64,000 nucleotides of DNA, taken from positions 1 through 64,000 of the forward strand of contig JAMLHF010000019.1 of the NCBI GenBank assembly GCA_023957275.1, in the 5' to 3' direction. The stretch is from Lentimicrobium sp. (lineage in GTDB: Bacteria; Bacteroidota; Bacteroidia; Bacteroidales; Lentimicrobiaceae). Positions 60,934 through 64,000 of this stretch are shown in pieces. The position numbers were made by a program, and so were the translations under genes. The notes below the pieces were generated by a model that had not been told where the DNA came from, searched no databases, and worked only from the letters and a program-made list of their open reading frames with translations. Positions within the stretch are counted from its first letter, which is position 1. Every line of letters starts with the position of its first letter.

Positions 60934-61323
60934 TTAAAATATTTGGTGATATATTCTATTGCCAAAAAATAATGAAAGAAATAGTAGTCCTGCCGTAACC
61001 AATAAAGACATAACAAATACTAAATATTTTACATTCCCTGGCTTGTCGTTTTTGTTAATGATATTTTGTATTCTGTCCTTGGTATAATATTTTTTCATAA
61101 ACTGTCTGGCCAAGAAAAAGGAAATAATTGCGCTTATCAAAAATTGCCACCTTAACATCAGATCAATTTTTAAAAATGATAAAAGTATAGAAAGTACGGC
61201 ATAAATGACTGACAATAGCATTAACATGACAATCTTATCTAAAGTAGCGTCCTTTAAGTCTCTACCTTTCTCAATGTTCCAGCACCAATAAAAGTGTAAA
61301 TAAAGTCTGTCTAAAATTTTCAT
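60934..61323 (-). CDS. Hypothetical AT-rich membrane protein
   Basis: 129 residues, not recognised. Predicted helices: IVMLMLLSVIYAVLSILLSF (about 32-51), WQFLISAIISFFLARQFM (about 59-76) and YLVFVMSLLVTAGLLFLSLF (about 100-119). The gene and its surroundings are much more AT-rich than the neighbours, with codons such as TTA and ATA common, which suggests recent acquisition. It lies between two inverted copies of a GCTAAC...ATATGCA motif. No signal peptide. Confidence 0.6.
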   Translation of the reverse strand: MKILDRLYLHFYWCWNIEKGRDLKDATLDKIVMLMLLSVIYAVLSILLSFLKIDLMLRWQFLISAIISFFLARQFMKKYYTKDRIQNIINKNDKPGNVKYLVFVMSLLVTAGLLFLSLFFGNRIYHQIF

Positions 61324-61350
61324 GTGTCGTTGTGTTGTCCTAATATTTCA

Positions 61351-61371
61351 GCTAACGGGTAAATATATGCA
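61351..61371. repeat. Second border of the AT-rich cassette
   Basis: GCTAACGGGTAAATATATGCA on the plus strand; the inverted counterpart at 60839-60860 reads, on the minus strand, GCTAAC then AGCAAGGCT then ATATGCA. The two copies face each other across the 60934-61323 gene. Confidence 0.45.
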
Positions 61372-61473
61372 CTAATTGGATTTCCCTGACACTAAAAAAT
61401 GATGATAAACGAGAAATAACAACCGTATCCGCCGCCGCCCGGGCCAGCCTTTATCGAGGTAATGACACCTCCA

Positions 61474-62367
61474 TTACATTCTTATAACCCTGAAAAACTC
61501 CCTGTCGAATACCGAAAAATACTCTTCAGCAGGATATGCTTCAAAAAAGGGAATGAAAAAATCCAGGATTTCGCGTTCCCGCTTGTTGTAAGACCGCAGA
61601 TAATCCATTTTCCGCCCGGCTTCGCCGCTGATGTTGATCTGAACATCCGGTTCCGGCATGCCTGAAACGCCATAGGTTGCCTTTGCATTTTCCCATTCAT
61701 CGCCGGGGAAACCCCAGCTTTTCATCCTCGCGGCATGCCGTTCCATAATTGTTTGCTCCATGTGATCGGTATACACGCTCTGGTAGATCAGGGCGGGGGT
61801 AATCCGCTGCTGCATGGCCAGGTCAATGACCATCTGACTGATGAAAACATGCTCAGGATGACCATATCCCCCCATTTCGCTGTCGAGGGTAAAAATAACG
61901 GAAGGATTAAATGCCCGGATGCACCGGCTATATTCCGTTTCAATAAGCTCCCGGTTAAACACAAGCTCAAACCTTTCCCGGGGAATCGCGTAATAGGCGT
62001 GTTCCACCGTATCGAGGTCGTTTCTGTACTGTCCGGGTTTCAGATCCACAAACATCACGGTATCCAGGATGCTGCGGCAGGCCTCTATCTGGGCCGCATT
62101 CCGTTCCGGCGTCTGTGAAAAACTGACCACGGCAATCTCCCAGCCCCGCTGATTAAGCAATGATATGGTTCCGGCCATGCCACACATATCGTCGTCGTGG
62201 GCAATGACAATCATCGCCCTTTTGTCTTCAACCAGCTGAAGGAGGGTATCATCTGCATAAACTTCGACGGGTGCATATTTTAAAATATCCTCCCGGGTGT
62301 TGCAGGCGCAAAGCGTTAACATCATCAGCGCCGTGAACGCAAACAGTATCTGGTTTCTTCCGTTCAT
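61474..62367 (-). CDS. PIG-L family N-acetylglucosamine deacetylase-like lipoprotein
   Basis: 297 residues from the ATG at 62367 with a lipobox (LTLCAC). The zinc motif is AHDDDMCG near 54 (AHPDD-like, with Asp for Pro), followed by VVSFSQTPERNAAQIEACRSIL near 85, SEMGGYGHPEHVFISQM near 165 (the second His motif), and a helical C-terminus. Family members deacetylate GlcNAc-linked small molecules, such as bacillithiol or mycothiol precursors. Here the lipobox puts it in the envelope. Monocistronic. Confidence 0.85.
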   Translation of the reverse strand: MNGRNQILFAFTALMMLTLCACNTREDILKYAPVEVYADDTLLQLVEDKRAMIVIAHDDDMCGMAGTISLLNQRGWEIAVVSFSQTPERNAAQIEACRSILDTVMFVDLKPGQYRNDLDTVEHAYYAIPRERFELVFNRELIETEYSRCIRAFNPSVIFTLDSEMGGYGHPEHVFISQMVIDLAMQQRITPALIYQSVYTDHMEQTIMERHAARMKSWGFPGDEWENAKATYGVSGMPEPDVQINISGEAGRKMDYLRSYNKREREILDFFIPFFEAYPAEEYFSVFDREFFRVIRM

Positions 62368-62519
62368 AATTCTTATCATTGATACCACTGTAATGATAAC
62401 GGCCGGCGGCGGGAAATGTTGCCGGTTACAGCCGGGGCGTTGCAGCGCTGATATACTCTTGCTCAGTCTTAGTGAACCTTATCCCTCAGGCATTTTTATT
62501 CATTTGCAACAGATACCTG

Positions 62520-62972
62520 CTATCCCTGCAAATCCTTTTTAAGATAAATCATATCAATAAGTTGAATATCGCCCTCGAACATGGGATGGTCGTAATTGTC
62601 TGTAAAAAAGTTCTTTACCCGGTGAGGCTCTTCAAATCCGCAGCTTTTATAAAACGACAGGATGGCCGGCGTTTCGCCTGTTCCGACAAGCATGGTTTTG
62701 TAATCACTTTTGTAGTAATCGGCAATATACCTGATCAATGCGCGGCCGTATCCTTTGCCCTGATATTTAACGCAGGTCGCTATATTTTTCAGCTCGCAGG
62801 TTTCGCCGTTTACCGGCACCACCACGCAAACACTTTTCAGATCGCCGTCATATAATGCAAACAGGTCTCCATCCGGCAAGTACCGGTCAATCATATCTTC
62901 CTGTTCGTCGGCCAGCAACAATAAGTCAAGAAACTGTTTCTTGTTTCCGGTAACTTTTTCTATTTTGATCAT
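62520..62972 (-). CDS. GNAT-family N-acetyltransferase
   Basis: 150 residues from the ATG at 62972 (the upstream frame continues but lacks similarity). The acetyl-CoA site is in [16 protein letters not shown] near 78 (Q/RxxGxG/A), with the C-terminal [20 protein letters not shown] strand-helix near 105. The N-terminal [22 protein letters not shown] segment resembles a GNAT group frequent in Firmicutes, so lateral transfer is possible. Substrate unknown. Confidence 0.88.
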   Translation of the reverse strand: MIKIEKVTGNKKQFLDLLLLADEQEDMIDRYLPDGDLFALYDGDLKSVCVVVPVNGETCELKNIATCVKYQGKGYGRALIRYIADYYKSDYKTMLVGTGETPAILSFYKSCGFEEPHRVKNFFTDNYDHPMFEGDIQLIDMIYLKKDLQG

Positions 62973-63175
62973 ATCGCGTTTGTTTCCCAGTTGCCAGGCA
63001 CAGCTTTCTGCTGCATCGCTTGCAATCCGGCGAATCTGAAAATATCCACCCAAGCTAAACACTTCTCCTTATCCCCTCACCCCACGGGCCAGGCATTTAT
63101 AACCGTATAAAAGAACCATCAATCCTGCTTAAACGCAGCTGCCGCGTTTAAGGCTTATTTGTTGTTTATCCGGCC

Positions 63176-63763
63176 TTATTCACTCCAGATGCCGTTATTA
63201 AACAATTGATACCATTTTTCAATATCATCATCGGCAAATAAACCGATTTTCCTGAAAATTTCCCGGGCAAATTCTATCGGGGCAATTCCTTTCGCAGTAA
63301 TGATATTTCTGTCTGTCACGGCCAGTGAGTTCTGATATTTCGCGTCTCCACAATATTCCGGAGCAATTGCTTTCAGATAATTCAGGTCATTGCTGGTATG
63401 GTTTAAGTCGTCCAATAATCCCATCCGTCCAAGTAAAACAGTCGCGGCGCAAATTGCCGCTATTGGTTTTCCTGCCGCAAACAAGGTAGCAGTGATTTTC
63501 TCCATCACTTTATTTCCCCCGCTCTCCCAGGCATTTCCGCCAGGAAGTATCAAAATGTCAATTTCTTCCAATTTTATTTTGCCGGATGAAGTTGCAGACT
63601 TAACCTTTAATCCACCCTTCGAGTTGATATCATTGCCATCCTAAGAGAAGTGAACCAGGTTAAACTCCTCACTTTTGTTTATCTCAGGCGTTAAATACGA
63701 TATTTCCCAGTCAGAATAGCCATCGAATAAAAACACATAAATCCCCTTCTTCACATCCTTCAT
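63176..63763 (-). pseudogene. DJ-1/PfpI-family gene interrupted by an in-frame stop
   Basis: Read from the ATG at 63763 the frame gives MKDVKKGIYVFLFDGYSDWE and continues to LVHFS, then TAG at 63641-63643, then DGNDINSKGGLKVKS and on to the natural stop at 63176. The downstream part has the nucleophile elbow AAICAATVLLGRMGLLD and EFAREIFRKIGLF. The total of 196 codons is full length for the family, so one nonsense change is the only lesion. Either a recent pseudogene or a base error. Confidence 0.8.
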
Positions 63764-64000
63764 TGTCCTGTTAATTTTTACAGCTATCACACTCATTCCT
63801 GAATCCTATCTTTAGGAGAGCTCAAATTTACCAAAAACCTGAAAGCATCAGATTAAGATTATTTTTTTCATGAAGGCAGTCTTTTAAAGTTAACTCACAA
63901 CTGCCGGCAAGTTTGCCGGTGTGGTTTGCGGACACCTTCGCTGTCAGCTGCAACAAAACTTATACGGGGCAGACGCTTTTCAGTTATCAATGCGACCGGC
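63764..64000. other. Window end, no gene seen
   Basis: Non-coding to me on both strands. A hairpin CCGGCAA-GT-TTGCCGG lies at 63904-63919 without a U tract. Confidence 0.4.

Noticed and set aside
60739..60972. Short plus-strand frame across the palindrome
   Set aside because: It runs through the inverted-repeat element and the end of the 60934-61323 gene, with no family resemblance.
63641..63643. TAG in the DJ-1/PfpI gene as a pyrrolysine codon
   Set aside because: No pyrrolysine genes are in the window and the family needs no such residue; a nonsense change or base error is simpler.

Overview
The window is a chromosomal segment of a Bacteroidota bacterium, most likely class Bacteroidia. 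Four observations support this. Several secreted proteins have N-terminal signal peptides and Por secretion (T9SS) C-terminal domains. The families DUF4783, DUF5777, a PASTA protein beside RluA, and a GH3/beta-lactamase fusion are typical of the phylum. Promoters fit TTTG-N19..21-TAnnTTTG rather than the sigma-70 consensus. Rho has a long Pro/Glu-rich insertion. There are no rRNA genes, IS elements, prophage or CRISPR arrays; one tRNA-Leu(UAG) lies at 34018-34099.

Layout: 1-6254 holds a truncated secreted beta-propeller/PKD protein, a DUF4783-nadC-yihY operon, divergent rlmH-rdgB, and a GreA/Rnk-type factor whose leader looks like an attenuator. 6699-13377 encodes mostly secreted or outer-membrane proteins (PQQ-type propeller, WD40-like propeller, TonB-dependent receptor). 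13519-19445 is a conserved housekeeping cluster: HD hydrolase, RluA, a T9SS protein, PASTA protein, and divergent D-Ala-D-Ala ligase. 19806-23178 is a LytS/LytTR two-component system followed by a lipoprotein with three carbohydrate-binding modules. 23486-26259 is a DUF116 protein coupled to a carotenoid-desaturase-like FAD enzyme. 26249-42504 is mixed: a secreted protease, a PAS sensor, MsrA, a DUF4386-like protein, a monooxygenase-like protein, IMP dehydrogenase, a sugar dehydrogenase, Tpx, a VOC protein, the GH3 fusion and a VWA protein.

The most striking region is 42539-48079. A Crp/Fnr regulator is divergent from a six-gene operon: a monohaem-type lipoprotein, a DUF5777 outer-membrane beta-barrel, a small cytochrome c, a membrane heptahaem cytochrome, a four-helix cytochrome b, and a hexahaem lipoprotein with a collagen-like linker. 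Together these could form an electron path from the quinone pool to the outer membrane. The heptahaem plus cytochrome b pair resembles the CbcA/CbcB arrangement of Geobacter. I propose a candidate Bacteroidota transmembrane or extracellular electron-transfer conduit. rho, gcvT, comB, an M49 peptidase and a porin follow.

56164-60038 is an arsenic locus on the minus strand: arsR, arsC, arsM, an inserted four-helix-bundle gene bracketed by short tandem repeats, the efflux pump acr3, and an unusual cysteine-tailed rhodanese-like protein. The arsR promoter lies inside a 24-bp palindrome. The last part holds a methyltransferase, an AT-rich cassette-like unit with palindromic borders, a PIG-L deacetylase, a GNAT acetyltransferase and a DJ-1/PfpI gene broken by one in-frame stop codon. 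Everything here was read by eye; family assignments rest on recalled motifs, not on searches.
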